Origin: Yoonia vestfoldensis
GTDB taxonomy: Bacteria; Pseudomonadota; Alphaproteobacteria; Rhodobacterales; Rhodobacteraceae
Direction: 5' to 3'
Assembly (NCBI RefSeq): GCF_002158905.1
Contig: NZ_CP021431.1
Coordinates: 1,736,001 to 1,800,000, forward strand
Length of the DNA: 64,000 bases
The notes under the pieces are model-generated. The model did no database searches and had not been told where the DNA came from. It saw nothing but the letters and a program-made list of their open reading frames with translations. A program made the translations under genes and the position numbers. Of this stretch, positions 15,981 through 25,145 are shown in pieces; position 1 is the stretch's first letter; the number at the start of each line of letters is the position of its first letter.

Positions 15981-18758
15981 ATGACCGTCACCGTAGGCCT
16001 AGATACAGCCAAGACCCGCAAGATTCTGAACGTCGGGGATCAATCCGTCGCCTATTATTCGATCCCCGCGGCACAGGCCGCTGGCTTGGGCGATTTCTCC
16101 AAGCTGCCCGCCGCGCTCAAGGTGGTGCTGGAAAACCTGCTGCGGTTCGAGGACGGGGGTTTCTCGGTCTCTGTCGATGATATCAAGGCGTTTTCCGACT
16201 GGGCCAAGATGGGCGGCAAGAACCCGCGCGAAATCGCCTATCGCCCGGCCCGCGTGTTGATGCAGGATTTCACCGGCGTGCCCGCCGTGGTCGACCTTGC
16301 CGCGATGCGCGACGGGATCAAGGCCCTGGGCGGCGATGCCCAGCAGATCAACCCGCTGAACCCTGTCGATCTGGTCATCGACCATTCGGTGATGATCGAC
16401 GAATTCGGCAATCCGCGCGCGTTCCAGATGAATGTGGACCGCGAATATGAACGCAACATGGAACGGTATCAGTTCCTGAAATGGGGCCAAAAGGCGTTCC
16501 AGAACTTCCGCGTCGTCCCGCCGGGCACCGGCATCTGCCATCAGGTGAACCTTGAATATCTGGCGCAGACGGTCTGGACCGATACCGACCAGAACGGCGA
16601 AATGGTGGCCTATCCTGACACGCTGGTCGGCACCGACAGCCACACCACCATGGTCAACGGCCTGGCCGTGCTGGGCTGGGGCGTCGGCGGGATCGAGGCA
16701 GAGGCCGCGATGCTGGGCCAGCCTGTATCCATGCTGATCCCCGAAGTTGTCGGATTCGAGCTGACAGGTGCCATGACCGAAGGCACCACCGGCACCGATC
16801 TGGTGCTGAAAGTCGTGGAAATGCTGCGCCAATTGGGCGTTGTCGGCAAATTCGTCGAATTCTACGGCGCGGGTCTTGATAACCTGCCCTTGGCCGACCG
16901 TGCGACCATCGCGAACATGGCGCCCGAATATGGCGCGACCTGCGGTTTCTTCCCGATCGACAATGAAACCCTACGCTATCTGCGCAACACCGGCCGTGAC
17001 GAAGACCGCATCGCGCTGGTCGAAGCCTATGCCAAGGAAAACGGGTTCTGGCGTGGCGCGGATTACGCACCCGTGTATACCGAAACCCTGTCGCTCGACA
17101 TGGGCACCGTTGTGCCTGCGATTTCAGGCCCCAAACGCCCGCAGGACCACATCAATCTGGATGTCGCCGGCAAGGCATTCGGCGATTACGTCAAAGGCGT
17201 GCGCGGCGGCGTGACAGCCACCGCCAAGGAAGAAGTCCGCTGGGAAGGTGAAGGCGGCCAGCCAGAGCCCGTCAACATCCCCGGCGACGAAGGCCATCAC
17301 AGCCGTGGCTATGTCAAAACAGCCGACGGCAGCTATCAGCTGCATGACGGGTCCATCGTGATCGCCTCGATCACCTCCTGCACCAACACATCGAACCCCT
17401 ATGTGATGATCGGCGCCGGTCTGGTGGCGCGCAAGGCCCGCGCGCTGGGGCTGAACCGCAAACCTTGGGTGAAAACCTCGCTTGCGCCCGGATCGCAGGT
17501 CGTCTCTGAATATCTGGAGGCCGCGGGCCTGCAAGAAGATCTGGACGCCATCGGGTTCAACCTTGTGGGCTATGGCTGCACCACCTGTATCGGCAATTCG
17601 GGTCCGCTGGACCCTGCGATCAGCAAGGCGATCAATGATTACGACCTGATCGCCACATCGGTCTTGTCGGGCAACCGCAACTTCGAAGGGCGCATTTCGC
17701 CCGATGTGCGCGCGAATTATCTGGCCTCGCCGCCGCTGGTGGTGGCCTATGCGCTGGTCGGCGATATGAATGTGAATATCGCCACCGATGTGATCGGGCA
17801 GGACAAGGACGGCAATGACGTCTATCTGCGCGATATCTGGCCGACGTCGGCCGAGATCAATGCGCTGGTCGAACGCACCGTGACCCGCGAGGCCTTTATC
17901 AAGAAATACGCCGATGTGTTCAAAGGCGATGAGAAATGGCAGGCGGTGGAAACCACCGATAGCGAAACCTATGATTGGCCCGCCGCATCGACCTATGTGC
18001 AAAACCCGCCCTATTTCCGTGGCATGTCCAAGGATGCAGGCACGATCCAGAACGTGCATGACGCCAAAGTGCTGGCGGTTCTGGGCGATATGGTCACGAC
18101 CGACCATATTTCGCCGGCTGGTTCGTTCAAGGACACCACCCCCGCCGGTCAATATCTGATCGCGCGGCAGGTGCCGGTGCGCGAATTCAACTCTTACGGG
18201 TCGCGGCGCGGCAACCACGAGGTGATGATGCGCGGCACTTTCGCCAATATCCGCATCAAGAACGAGATGCTGGACGGCGTCGAAGGCGGCTATACCAAAG
18301 GCCCCGATGGCGCGCAGACATCCATTTTTGACGCGGCGATGGCGCATCAGGAAAACGGCACGCCTTTGGTGATCTTTGCGGGCGAACAATATGGGGCCGG
18401 GTCCAGCCGTGACTGGGCCGCGAAAGGGACTGCGCTTTTGGGCGTCAAGGCCGTGATCGCCGAAAGCTTTGAACGCATCCACCGGTCCAACCTTGTCGGG
18501 ATGGGCGTGGTGCCGTTCGAATTCACCGGCGGCGAGACCCGCAAGACTTTGGGCCTGACCGGCGGGGAAACCGTCACGATCACCGGCCTGGATGCGGTGA
18601 AACCCTTGCAGGACATGGTCGCGCAGATCAGGATGGCGGATGGCACGGTGAAAGAGATCACCGTCAAATGCCGGATCGATACCGCGGTCGAGATTGAATA
18701 TATCGAAAATGGCGGCGTGTTGCATTATGTGCTGCGCAACCTTGCCAAAGCGGCATAA
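15981..18758 (+). CDS. acnA: Aconitate hydratase A
   Basis: TCA-cycle enzyme interconverting citrate and isocitrate, with a [4Fe-4S] cluster. The 925-residue length matches the AcnA/IRP1 type. The three cluster cysteines are Cys467 (SCTNTSNP), Cys533 and Cys536 (YGCTTCIGNSGP). The substrate region VGTDSHTTMVNGLAVLGWG lies in the N-terminal half. The C-terminal swivel domain has EQYGAGSSRDWAAKGT. The start at 15981 follows AAAGGGA; an ATG at 15966 is poorer. It has its own terminator. The ccm genes on the opposite strand converge on it. Confidence 0.98.
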   Translation: MTVTVGLDTAKTRKILNVGDQSVAYYSIPAAQAAGLGDFSKLPAALKVVLENLLRFEDGGFSVSVDDIKAFSDWAKMGGKNPREIAYRPARVLMQDFTGVPAVVDLAAMRDGIKALGGDAQQINPLNPVDLVIDHSVMIDEFGNPRAFQMNVDREYERNMERYQFLKWGQKAFQNFRVVPPGTGICHQVNLEYLAQTVWTDTDQNGEMVAYPDTLVGTDSHTTMVNGLAVLGWGVGGIEAEAAMLGQPVSMLIPEVVGFELTGAMTEGTTGTDLVLKVVEMLRQLGVVGKFVEFYGAGLDNLPLADRATIANMAPEYGATCGFFPIDNETLRYLRNTGRDEDRIALVEAYAKENGFWRGADYAPVYTETLSLDMGTVVPAISGPKRPQDHINLDVAGKAFGDYVKGVRGGVTATAKEEVRWEGEGGQPEPVNIPGDEGHHSRGYVKTADGSYQLHDGSIVIASITSCTNTSNPYVMIGAGLVARKARALGLNRKPWVKTSLAPGSQVVSEYLEAAGLQEDLDAIGFNLVGYGCTTCIGNSGPLDPAISKAINDYDLIATSVLSGNRNFEGRISPDVRANYLASPPLVVAYALVGDMNVNIATDVIGQDKDGNDVYLRDIWPTSAEINALVERTVTREAFIKKYADVFKGDEKWQAVETTDSETYDWPAASTYVQNPPYFRGMSKDAGTIQNVHDAKVLAVLGDMVTTDHISPAGSFKDTTPAGQYLIARQVPVREFNSYGSRRGNHEVMMRGTFANIRIKNEMLDGVEGGYTKGPDGAQTSIFDAAMAHQENGTPLVIFAGEQYGAGSSRDWAAKGTALLGVKAVIAESFERIHRSNLVGMGVVPFEFTGGETRKTLGLTGGETVTITGLDAVKPLQDMVAQIRMADGTVKEITVKCRIDTAVEIEYIENGGVLHYVLRNLAKAA

Positions 18759-18762
18759 ACGC

Positions 18763-18797
18763 AAAAGCCCCGGTGGAAACACCGGGGCTTTTTTTTG
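18763..18797 (+). terminator. Rho-independent terminator after acnA
   Basis: The stem AGCCCCGGTG/CACCGGGGCT with a 4-base loop is followed by eight T. Confidence 0.9.
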
Positions 18798-18804
18798 GGG
18801 TTTT

Positions 18805-18880
18805 GATGGGTGCGCAAGATGGGTGCGCAAGATGCGCACCCATCAATTTTGCCACCGTAGGGTGCGCATTCTGCGCACCC
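18805..18880. repeat. REP-like palindromes, composite copy 3
   Basis: A 13-bp unit GATGGGTGCGCAA occurs twice in tandem (18805-18830). The second unit pairs with TGCGCACCCATC to form a hairpin ending at 18844. A second palindrome, with arms GGGTGCGCA and TGCGCACCC preceded by TA, follows at 18858-18880. Both lie between the 3' ends of acnA and ccmG. Confidence 0.75.
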
Positions 18881-18883
18881 GGT

Positions 18884-19423
18884 TCACCCACCCATCGCCT
18901 TCGCCAATTCCGGCAGGAACCTTTGTTCGTAATCGGACCCAACCAGCGGGCCGATGAACCGGAACAAAACCGTCCCGTCGCCATCCACGATAAAGGTCTC
19001 GGGCGGCGCGGTGACCCCCCAATCAATCGCGGACCGGCCGCGCAGATCGAACCCCGTGGCAAAGAACGGATCGTCGTAATCCAACAGATAGCCAGAGGCC
19101 TGCGGCTGCTGGTCGCGGAAATTGATCCCCGCGATGCGGTAGCCCTGATCCTGCAAGGCCAGCAGGTTGGGATGTTCGGCGCGACAGGGCGGGCACCAGC
19201 TGGCCCAGAAATTGACAATCGTCACCTCGCCCCCGCGCAGATCGGCATCGGTCAGCTGCGTGGTGCCCTGCACCGCCTCGATTGGCACCGGAGGCGCCTG
19301 CCGGCCAACAAAGGTCGAGGGCAATTCATCGGGATTGTCGCGCAGGATCCCCGCAAGAAACAAGCCCGCAAAAGCCGCAAAGACCACCGGCGGCAAGATC
19401 ATCAGGACCGAGACTTTAGCCAT
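18884..19423 (-). CDS. ccmG: Thiol:disulfide interchange protein CcmG (DsbE)
   Basis: A 179-residue periplasmic thioredoxin-like protein anchored by an N-terminal membrane helix (VLMILPPVVFAAFAGLFLA). It keeps apocytochrome c thiols reduced for haem ligation. The active site is WCPPC in NFWASWCPPCRAEHP. The family cis-proline region is GVTAPPETFIVD. The start at 19423 overlaps the end of ccmD by eight bases and has GGAAAAG upstream. It is the last gene of the ccmABCDG run. Confidence 0.95.
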   Translation of the reverse strand: MAKVSVLMILPPVVFAAFAGLFLAGILRDNPDELPSTFVGRQAPPVPIEAVQGTTQLTDADLRGGEVTIVNFWASWCPPCRAEHPNLLALQDQGYRIAGINFRDQQPQASGYLLDYDDPFFATGFDLRGRSAIDWGVTAPPETFIVDGDGTVLFRFIGPLVGSDYEQRFLPELAKAMGG

Positions 19424-19559
19424 TCTTTTCCACCTCGTCCAAGGCGGCGCGCATCCGTGCATAGCGCCGCCAGCTGACCCCGACGATCGCCAGCAGCAGC
19501 ACGATACTGCCCAGATAGGCGGCCGTCACCTCGACAGCATAGCTTCCCAGATCAGGCAT
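19416..19559 (-). CDS. ccmD: Haem exporter protein CcmD
   Basis: A 47-residue protein read directly from the DNA between ccmC and ccmG. It begins MPDLGSYAVEVTAAYLGS, crosses the membrane once (IVLLLAIVGVSWRRY) and ends in a charged tail (RAALDEVEKNG). CcmD helps release holo-CcmE from the CcmABC complex. The short length, single helix and position are all typical. It overlaps ccmC and ccmG by eight bases each, so the three are translationally coupled. Confidence 0.93.
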   Translation of the reverse strand: MPDLGSYAVEVTAAYLGSIVLLLAIVGVSWRRYARMRAALDEVEKNG

Positions 19560-20280
19560 CTTGCCCCCTTGCCTGCAACGCCTTGATCCGGCGCGCGCGA
19601 ATTTCGGTGCGGGTGCGCATCAGCACAAGGGCTAGAAACAACAGCACGAATCCCGCGATACAGATCAACAGCGGGTAATAAAACACATCCGCCACGTTCT
19701 TTTCCGCATCCAGCGACAAGGACGCCCCCTGATGCAGCCCCTGATTCCAGAAAAACACCGCATAGCGCGACAGGATCGCAAAGATCGACCCCACGATACA
19801 CAGGATCGCCGTCAGATCGGCGGCGGTATCGGGATCCTCGATCGCTTCCCAAAGCGCGATATAGCCCAGGTAGAACAAGAACAGGATCAGGAATGATGTC
19901 AGCCGCGGATCCCAGGCCCACCATGTCCCCCACATCGGCTGTCCCCAGACCGCCCCGGTCCAGAGTGCTATCAGCGTCATCACCACGCCCACGGGCGCTG
20001 CGGCACGCGCGGCCAGCGCACTGACATGATGCCGCCGCACCACCCAGATCAGGCTGGCGACCAGCATCATGATCCAGGCGTTGATCGCCATCAGCGCCGA
20101 TGGGACATGCAGATAGATGATCTTGACCGTCGATCCCTGGCGGAAATCATCGGGGGTGAAAAAGAACCCCCAGACCAGCCCCACGACCAGACAGACCCCC
20201 GCCAGACCAAAGGTCCAGGGCAGCACGGGTCTTGTCCAGCTCATAAAAAGCCTTGGATTGGCATATTCCCACATCGACAT
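19552..20280 (-). CDS. ccmC: Haem transporter/handling protein CcmC
   Basis: A 242-residue inner-membrane protein with six transmembrane helices and the tryptophan-rich WWD signature WGTWWAWDPRLT facing the periplasm. It delivers haem to CcmE, with conserved histidines in IIYLHVPSALM and the QGLHQGAS loop as axial ligands. Length is standard. It sits 42 bases after ccmB and overlaps ccmD. Confidence 0.97.
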   Translation of the reverse strand: MSMWEYANPRLFMSWTRPVLPWTFGLAGVCLVVGLVWGFFFTPDDFRQGSTVKIIYLHVPSALMAINAWIMMLVASLIWVVRRHHVSALAARAAAPVGVVMTLIALWTGAVWGQPMWGTWWAWDPRLTSFLILFLFYLGYIALWEAIEDPDTAADLTAILCIVGSIFAILSRYAVFFWNQGLHQGASLSLDAEKNVADVFYYPLLICIAGFVLLFLALVLMRTRTEIRARRIKALQARGQDA

Positions 20281-20322
20281 GGCGATTATCTATCCTTCTG
20301 AAACATCTGTCTCAATCCCCGA

Positions 20323-20979
20323 TCACCGCAGATTGATGCGTAACACGGCCGCAGTGGCAAAGGGCAGGATCGCGAAACAGCCCGCCGTGATGCCGCCTTG
20401 CAGGATCAGCGCGCCGCTGGCATCCAGCCCTGCCGCGCCGCGCCGCACCGCCTCGGCCCCAAAGATCAGCGTCGGCACATAAAGCGGCAGCACCAGCAGC
20501 GACAACAGCAGCCCGCCACGGCGCAAGCCGACCGTCAGCGCCGCGCCAAAGGTGCCGATCATCGACAGCGCCGGCGTGCCGATCAACAAAGACAGCAGCA
20601 GATAGCCATAAGCCTCGGGTTGCATCAGCAACAAAAAGCCGAAAAACGGCGCGGCAATCGTCAGCGGCAGGCCGGTCGTGATCCAATGGGCGCTGGCCTT
20701 GACCAGCCCTGCGGCCTCTAGCGGCAAGGGCGATGTGGCCAGCAGCGCCAGCGATCCATCCTCATGATCCAGCGCGAAAATCCGGTCCAGTGACAGCAGC
20801 GCCGCCAGCAGCGCCCCGATCCACAAAATACCGGGCGCGATGGGGCGCAAAACCGCGCGTTCGGGGCCGACACCGAACGGCACCAGCACCACGACGATCA
20901 GGAAAAACGCAAGGCCAAGGCCAAACCCGCCCCCTGCCCGCAGCGCCAGCCGCAGGTCGCGCTTCAGCAGGGCGATCAT
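20323..20979 (-). CDS. ccmB: Haem exporter membrane subunit CcmB
   Basis: A 218-residue protein with six predicted membrane helices and the CcmB landmarks [19 protein letters not shown] and [19 protein letters not shown]. It is the membrane partner of the CcmA ATPase in cytochrome c maturation. Its start overlaps the ccmA stop by four bases (ATGA). Confidence 0.95.
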   Translation of the reverse strand: MIALLKRDLRLALRAGGGFGLGLAFFLIVVVLVPFGVGPERAVLRPIAPGILWIGALLAALLSLDRIFALDHEDGSLALLATSPLPLEAAGLVKASAHWITTGLPLTIAAPFFGFLLLMQPEAYGYLLLSLLIGTPALSMIGTFGAALTVGLRRGGLLLSLLVLPLYVPTLIFGAEAVRRGAAGLDASGALILQGGITAGCFAILPFATAAVLRINLR

Positions 20980-21590
20980 AAAAACGCCTCATCCGTGCCG
21001 CCGCCGGTGCCGGGGGCGGATTTGAACGGGGTCAGGTCCAGCACGGGCGCATCCAGCCCCAGATCAATATGCGTGGCGATCACCGCGATCCCGCCCTGGC
21101 CCAGATGGTCGTCTTGCAGCCAGCGGGCGAACATCGCCACCGATCCTGTGTCCAGCGACACGGTCGGTTCATCCAGAAACAGGATCTTGCGCCCGATCAC
21201 CGCCAGCCGCGCCAGCCCCAGCCGCCGCTTTTGCCCCGCCGAAAGCGTGCCACCCTGCCGGTGTCGAAAGGGTGCCAGATCAAAGCGGTCCAGCACGGCC
21301 AGATCCAGCGGCAGCCCGTAAACCTCGGCCCAGAAGGCCAGGTTTTCGGTGACGGTCAGCGCGGTCTTGATCCCATCGGCATGGCTGGCATAGGCGGCCG
21401 ATTCCTCTGGCATCTGCACAAACCCGCTGATCGGCGGTTGCAGCCCGGCCAATGTGCGCAGCAAGGTGGTTTTGCCAATGCCGTTCGGCCCGCGCAAGAC
21501 CAGCGCCTGCCCTGCGGCCAGATCAAAGCTGACATTGCTCAGGACTGCCGCCCCGCCGCGCGCGCAGCCCAAATCGGCGACATGCAACAT
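20976..21590 (-). CDS. ccmA: Haem exporter ATP-binding protein CcmA
   Basis: A 204-residue ABC ATPase with Walker [10 protein letters not shown], the ABC signature [14 protein letters not shown] and Walker [13 protein letters not shown]. The small size, without extra domains, is typical of CcmA. It powers release of holo-CcmE from CcmABCD. Its ATG abuts the stop codon of the preceding Mth938-like gene directly. Confidence 0.96.
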   Translation of the reverse strand: MLHVADLGCARGGAAVLSNVSFDLAAGQALVLRGPNGIGKTTLLRTLAGLQPPISGFVQMPEESAAYASHADGIKTALTVTENLAFWAEVYGLPLDLAVLDRFDLAPFRHRQGGTLSAGQKRRLGLARLAVIGRKILFLDEPTVSLDTGSVAMFARWLQDDHLGQGGIAVIATHIDLGLDAPVLDLTPFKSAPGTGGGTDEAFL

Positions 21591-21944
21591 TCAGACGGGA
21601 ATCAGGGCAACCGCGACGCGGCGCCCCTCGGACAAAAGCACGTTATAGGTCCGGCAGGCGGCAGGCGAGGCCATGCTTTCAACGCCGATCCCCACCTGTT
21701 CCAGCGTGGTACGAAAATCAGCCGGCAGATGCGCGATTTCCGCACCGGTGCCGACAAAGACCACATCGACATCGGCCATCCGGTCGATGATCGCGCCCGT
21801 ATCGGTGAACCCGCCCCAAGGCGACACGCCGGTCGGGAACACCAGCACCGGCCCCTGCACGACCTTGCCGCCAATGCGGAAAAAGCCGGGGCCATAGCCG
21901 TCAATCGGGACGGAATCGTTATATCTGATCTCGTTCAGGCGCAT
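21591..21944 (-). CDS. Mth938-like domain protein (DUF498)
   Basis: A 117-residue protein of the Mth938/NDUFAF3 fold. Typical pieces are GYGPGFFRIGG, the FPTGVSPWGG loop, DVVFVGTGAEI and the C-terminal TYNVLLSEGRRVAVALIP. Mitochondrial NDUFAF3 assists complex I assembly; the bacterial role is not established. It stands 12 bases behind secF and directly abuts ccmA, so it is part of the same transcript. This secDF-DUF498-ccmA linkage is common in related genomes as I know them. Confidence 0.88.
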   Translation of the reverse strand: MRLNEIRYNDSVPIDGYGPGFFRIGGKVVQGPVLVFPTGVSPWGGFTDTGAIIDRMADVDVVFVGTGAEIAHLPADFRTTLEQVGIGVESMASPAACRTYNVLLSEGRRVAVALIPV

Positions 21945-21956
21945 CGGTTTTCCGCC

Positions 21957-22925
21957 TCAGGTATCAATATGGCCGTATTTGGTGCCCGCTGCGGGGTCTT
22001 TCTTGGACCAATCGCGTTTGACGCCCAGCATCAGCACGATGTTCTTGGCGACGTAAAGCGATGAATAGGTCCCCACGATGATGCCCCAGGCAATCGCAAA
22101 GACAAAGCCCCGGATCACATCGCCGCCCAAGACCAGCAAGGCGATCAGCGCGATCAGCGTGGTCCCCGATGTCATGATCGTGCGGCTGAGCGTTTCATTG
22201 GCCGACAGGTTCAGCACCTCGACCAAGGGCTTGGCCTTGTATTTGCGCAGGTTTTCGCGGGCGCGGTCAAAGACCACCACCGTGTCATTGATCGAATAGC
22301 CCACGATGGTCAGCAGCGCCGCGATGATCGCCAGATCGAACCTGATCTGGAACAGCGCGAAAATCCCGATCGTCAGCACCACATCATGGACCAGCGCGGC
22401 CACCGCACCCACCGCGAATTGCCATTCGAACCGCAGCCAGATGTAGATCACAATCGCCGTCAACGCGCCCAGCACCGCCATCACCGCCGTGCGGATCAAT
22501 TCGCCCGATACTTTTGGCCCGACACTTTCGACCGAAGGAAAGCTGATATCGGGGGCAATACCGCGCAGGGCATCCTGGATCTGCGCAATCGTCTGCGGCG
22601 AGATGCTTTCGTCGCCATCCTGCGCCTGAATCCGGATCATGGCGACATTCTGGTCATCGTCAAAGGTCGGATCAAAGACCTGCGTGATACTGACATCGCC
22701 CAATTCCAGCGGGGTCAGCGCCTCGCGGTAGGCGGCGACATCGACCGCTTGCGCAGAATCCGTGCGGATCGACGTGCCGCCGCGGAAATCGATCCCGAAA
22801 TTCAGCCCATAGACCAAAAAGACCACCAGCGACAGCGCCACCATCAGCGCCGAGGCCCCGAATGTCACCCAGGCATAGCGGAAAAAGTTGATATTCGTCT
22901 GTTCAGGAACCAGCCGCAAACGCAT
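21957..22925 (-). CDS. secF: Protein translocase subunit SecF
   Basis: A 322-residue inner-membrane protein with six helices that, with SecD, pulls translocated proteins into the periplasm using the proton gradient. The NFGIDFRGGTSI motif after helix 1 and GYSINDTVVVFDRARENLRKY, cut for length, identify it. The ATG at 22925 (MRLRLVPEQ) lies four bases after the secD stop and is preferred over an upstream in-frame start inside secD. Confidence 0.97.
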   Translation of the reverse strand: MRLRLVPEQTNINFFRYAWVTFGASALMVALSLVVFLVYGLNFGIDFRGGTSIRTDSAQAVDVAAYREALTPLELGDVSITQVFDPTFDDDQNVAMIRIQAQDGDESISPQTIAQIQDALRGIAPDISFPSVESVGPKVSGELIRTAVMAVLGALTAIVIYIWLRFEWQFAVGAVAALVHDVVLTIGIFALFQIRFDLAIIAALLTIVGYSINDTVVVFDRARENLRKYKAKPLVEVLNLSANETLSRTIMTSGTTLIALIALLVLGGDVIRGFVFAIAWGIIVGTYSSLYVAKNIVLMLGVKRDWSKKDPAAGTKYGHIDT

Positions 22926-22929
22926 GGGA

Positions 22930-24591
22930 TCACACCTCGATTGTCTTGGGTCGGCGGTAGGCAAACCAGATGGAAATCAGCGACCGGGTGACGAAAATCG
23001 CGGTAAAGACCGAGGTGATGATCCCCAGCCCCAGCGTGATCGCGAAACCGCGCACCGGGCCGGACCCCAGCGTGAACAGGATCACCGCCACCATGAACGT
23101 GGTGAAATTGCTGTCGGTGATCGCCGATAATGCGCGTTCATAGCCCAGCTCGATGGCGCGGGCGGGGCCTTTGGCGGTTTTCATCTCTTCGCGGATCCGC
23201 TCGAAGACCAGCACATTGGCATCCACCGCCATGCCCACCGTCAGCACGATCCCCGCGATGCCGGGCAGGGTCAGCGTGGCCCCGACCAGCGACAAGATGC
23301 CAAAGATCAGGCCCAGGTTGATCGCCAGCGCGATATTGGCAAACCAGCCGAACAGCCCATAGCTTAGCCCCATGAAGATGACGACCAGCAGCCCGCCGAC
23401 CATCGCGGCCAGACGGCCTGCATCAATGGAATCCTGCCCCAATTCGGGGCCGATGGTGCGTTCTTCCAGAAAGGTCAGTTCCGCAGGCAAGGCCCCCGCA
23501 CGCAGCAGGACGGCCAGATTGGTGGCCTCTTCGGTGGTGAAATTGCCGGTGATGATGCCCGACCCGCCCGGAATATGGCTTTGGATCGTGGGGGCAGAGA
23601 TCACCTCATTGTCCAGCACGATCGCAAAGGGCGATCCGATATTGGCCAAAGTGTAATCGCCGAAAATCCGCGCCGCCGATGTGTTGAACCGAAAGCCCAC
23701 CGCGGGCCGGCTGTTCTGGTCGAAATCCAGCTGCGCATTTTCCAGCTGCTCGCCGGTGACGACAGGGCGGCGTTCAAGGATATAGAACAGCCCCGGTTCA
23801 TCCAGCGATGGCACAAGGAAATTGCCGGTGCCGGGGGATTCGTTGGCATTGCTGGTGCGCGCCACGACAGGGTTGAATGTCAGCTGCGCGGTGGTGCCCA
23901 GCAGATCCTTGATTTCCTGTGCAGACCCGACACCGGGCACCTGCACCAGCACGCGTTCGGCGCCTTGGCGCTGGATCGTGGGTTCGCGGGTGCCGACCTC
24001 GTCGATGCGGCGGCGGATGATTTCCAGCGTTTGCAGCATCGTGCGTTCGTTCATGGCGGACATTTCCGCCTCGCTGATGGTGATGGTCAGCAAGGTGCCG
24101 TTGATGCGCACATCAATATTAGACGCCGCAGCCCCGGTGAAAGACGTCACCGGACGGCCCAGCCCGCGCACCAGTTCAAAGGCGCGATTGGCCCCTGCGG
24201 CATCGGAAATCCGCACCCGCAATTCATTGGCCGGGCCTTCCTCGCGCGTCACGAAGCCCACGACATTGCGTTCCGCCGCCAGCACGTCACGCACCTGCGG
24301 CCAGAACCCTTCGAGGAAAGCGGCATGCACATCCTGCACCGCAACCTCGACCAGCAGATGCGCGCCGCCGCGCAGATCCAGCCCCAGATTGACCAGATTG
24401 GACGGCAGGAATGACGGCCAGAGACCGGCATCCTGTTCCAGCGCGGCATTGCTTTGCCCCGATGCGATCAGCGCGCGCGCGTCATTCGACTGCTCGACGC
24501 GGCTATAAAACCCGTTTGGCAGCGCCAGCATCAGACCAACCACGACGGTCAGCCAGATCATGATCTGCTTGGGATAAGAGATAGACAGCAT
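22930..24591 (-). CDS. secD: Protein translocase subunit SecD
   Basis: A 553-residue partner of SecF. The first helix is followed by LGLDLRGGAHLLVEV, the large periplasmic domain and the C-terminal membrane block with MAVDANVLVFERIREE, where the conserved Asp likely takes part in proton transfer. It lies 21 bases after yajC and four before secF, so the three form the SecDF-YajC complex operon. Confidence 0.98.
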   Translation of the reverse strand: MLSISYPKQIMIWLTVVVGLMLALPNGFYSRVEQSNDARALIASGQSNAALEQDAGLWPSFLPSNLVNLGLDLRGGAHLLVEVAVQDVHAAFLEGFWPQVRDVLAAERNVVGFVTREEGPANELRVRISDAAGANRAFELVRGLGRPVTSFTGAAASNIDVRINGTLLTITISEAEMSAMNERTMLQTLEIIRRRIDEVGTREPTIQRQGAERVLVQVPGVGSAQEIKDLLGTTAQLTFNPVVARTSNANESPGTGNFLVPSLDEPGLFYILERRPVVTGEQLENAQLDFDQNSRPAVGFRFNTSAARIFGDYTLANIGSPFAIVLDNEVISAPTIQSHIPGGSGIITGNFTTEEATNLAVLLRAGALPAELTFLEERTIGPELGQDSIDAGRLAAMVGGLLVVIFMGLSYGLFGWFANIALAINLGLIFGILSLVGATLTLPGIAGIVLTVGMAVDANVLVFERIREEMKTAKGPARAIELGYERALSAITDSNFTTFMVAVILFTLGSGPVRGFAITLGLGIITSVFTAIFVTRSLISIWFAYRRPKTIEV

Positions 24592-24612
24592 CTGGCGGCC
24601 TTTTCGGCATTG

Positions 24613-24894
24613 TTAGGTTTTGGTCGGCTCGGTCTTGTTCATCACCGAGACGATGGTCGGCTTCATGACGCGGACGATCACGCCAGAGGCGATCTCGACA
24701 TCGACCTCGCCCACCTCGTCCTTGACCTTGGCGATCTTGCCCACGACACCGCCCTGGGTGACAACCTGATCGCCACGGCGCAGCGCGGCCAGCATGGCGG
24801 TATGTTCTTTTACCCGCTTTTGCTGAGGCCGGATCAGCAGGAAATACATGATCCCGAAGATCAACAGCAACATAATCAGATCGGCAGCTCTCAT
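24613..24894 (-). CDS. yajC: Preprotein translocase subunit YajC
   Basis: A 93-residue protein with one N-terminal membrane helix ([22 protein letters not shown]) and a small cytoplasmic domain with [17 protein letters not shown], the family signature. It associates with SecDF and YidC. It is the first gene of the minus-strand run ending at ccmG. Confidence 0.97.
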   Translation of the reverse strand: MRAADLIMLLLIFGIMYFLLIRPQQKRVKEHTAMLAALRRGDQVVTQGGVVGKIAKVKDEVGEVDVEIASGVIVRVMKPTIVSVMNKTEPTKT

Positions 24895-25145
24895 TTTCCA
24901 TCCCTTGTGTTGGTGCGGGCCGTCCGGCCCGTTGGTCGCCAGAACCTAAAAGCTGCAAGGGTGATTTGCAACAAGCTCCGTCGTTGACTGGCATATGGGG
25001 CAAGGGGGCGCAGGATGCAATCGGGCAGGCCCGCGCCAAGGGCACTTTTGCACGGCTGCGGCGGCCAGAACGATGCGGCCCACTTTCCTCTGGCGGCAAA
25101 CTGCGGCATATGTCGCGGCAAACGCCCAGCCCAAGGACCGATCCT

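Noticed and set aside
17124..18839. Long open frame antisense to acnA (571 codons)
   Set aside because: Shadow of a well-supported gene; the His/Gly-rich translation is typical of antisense frames.
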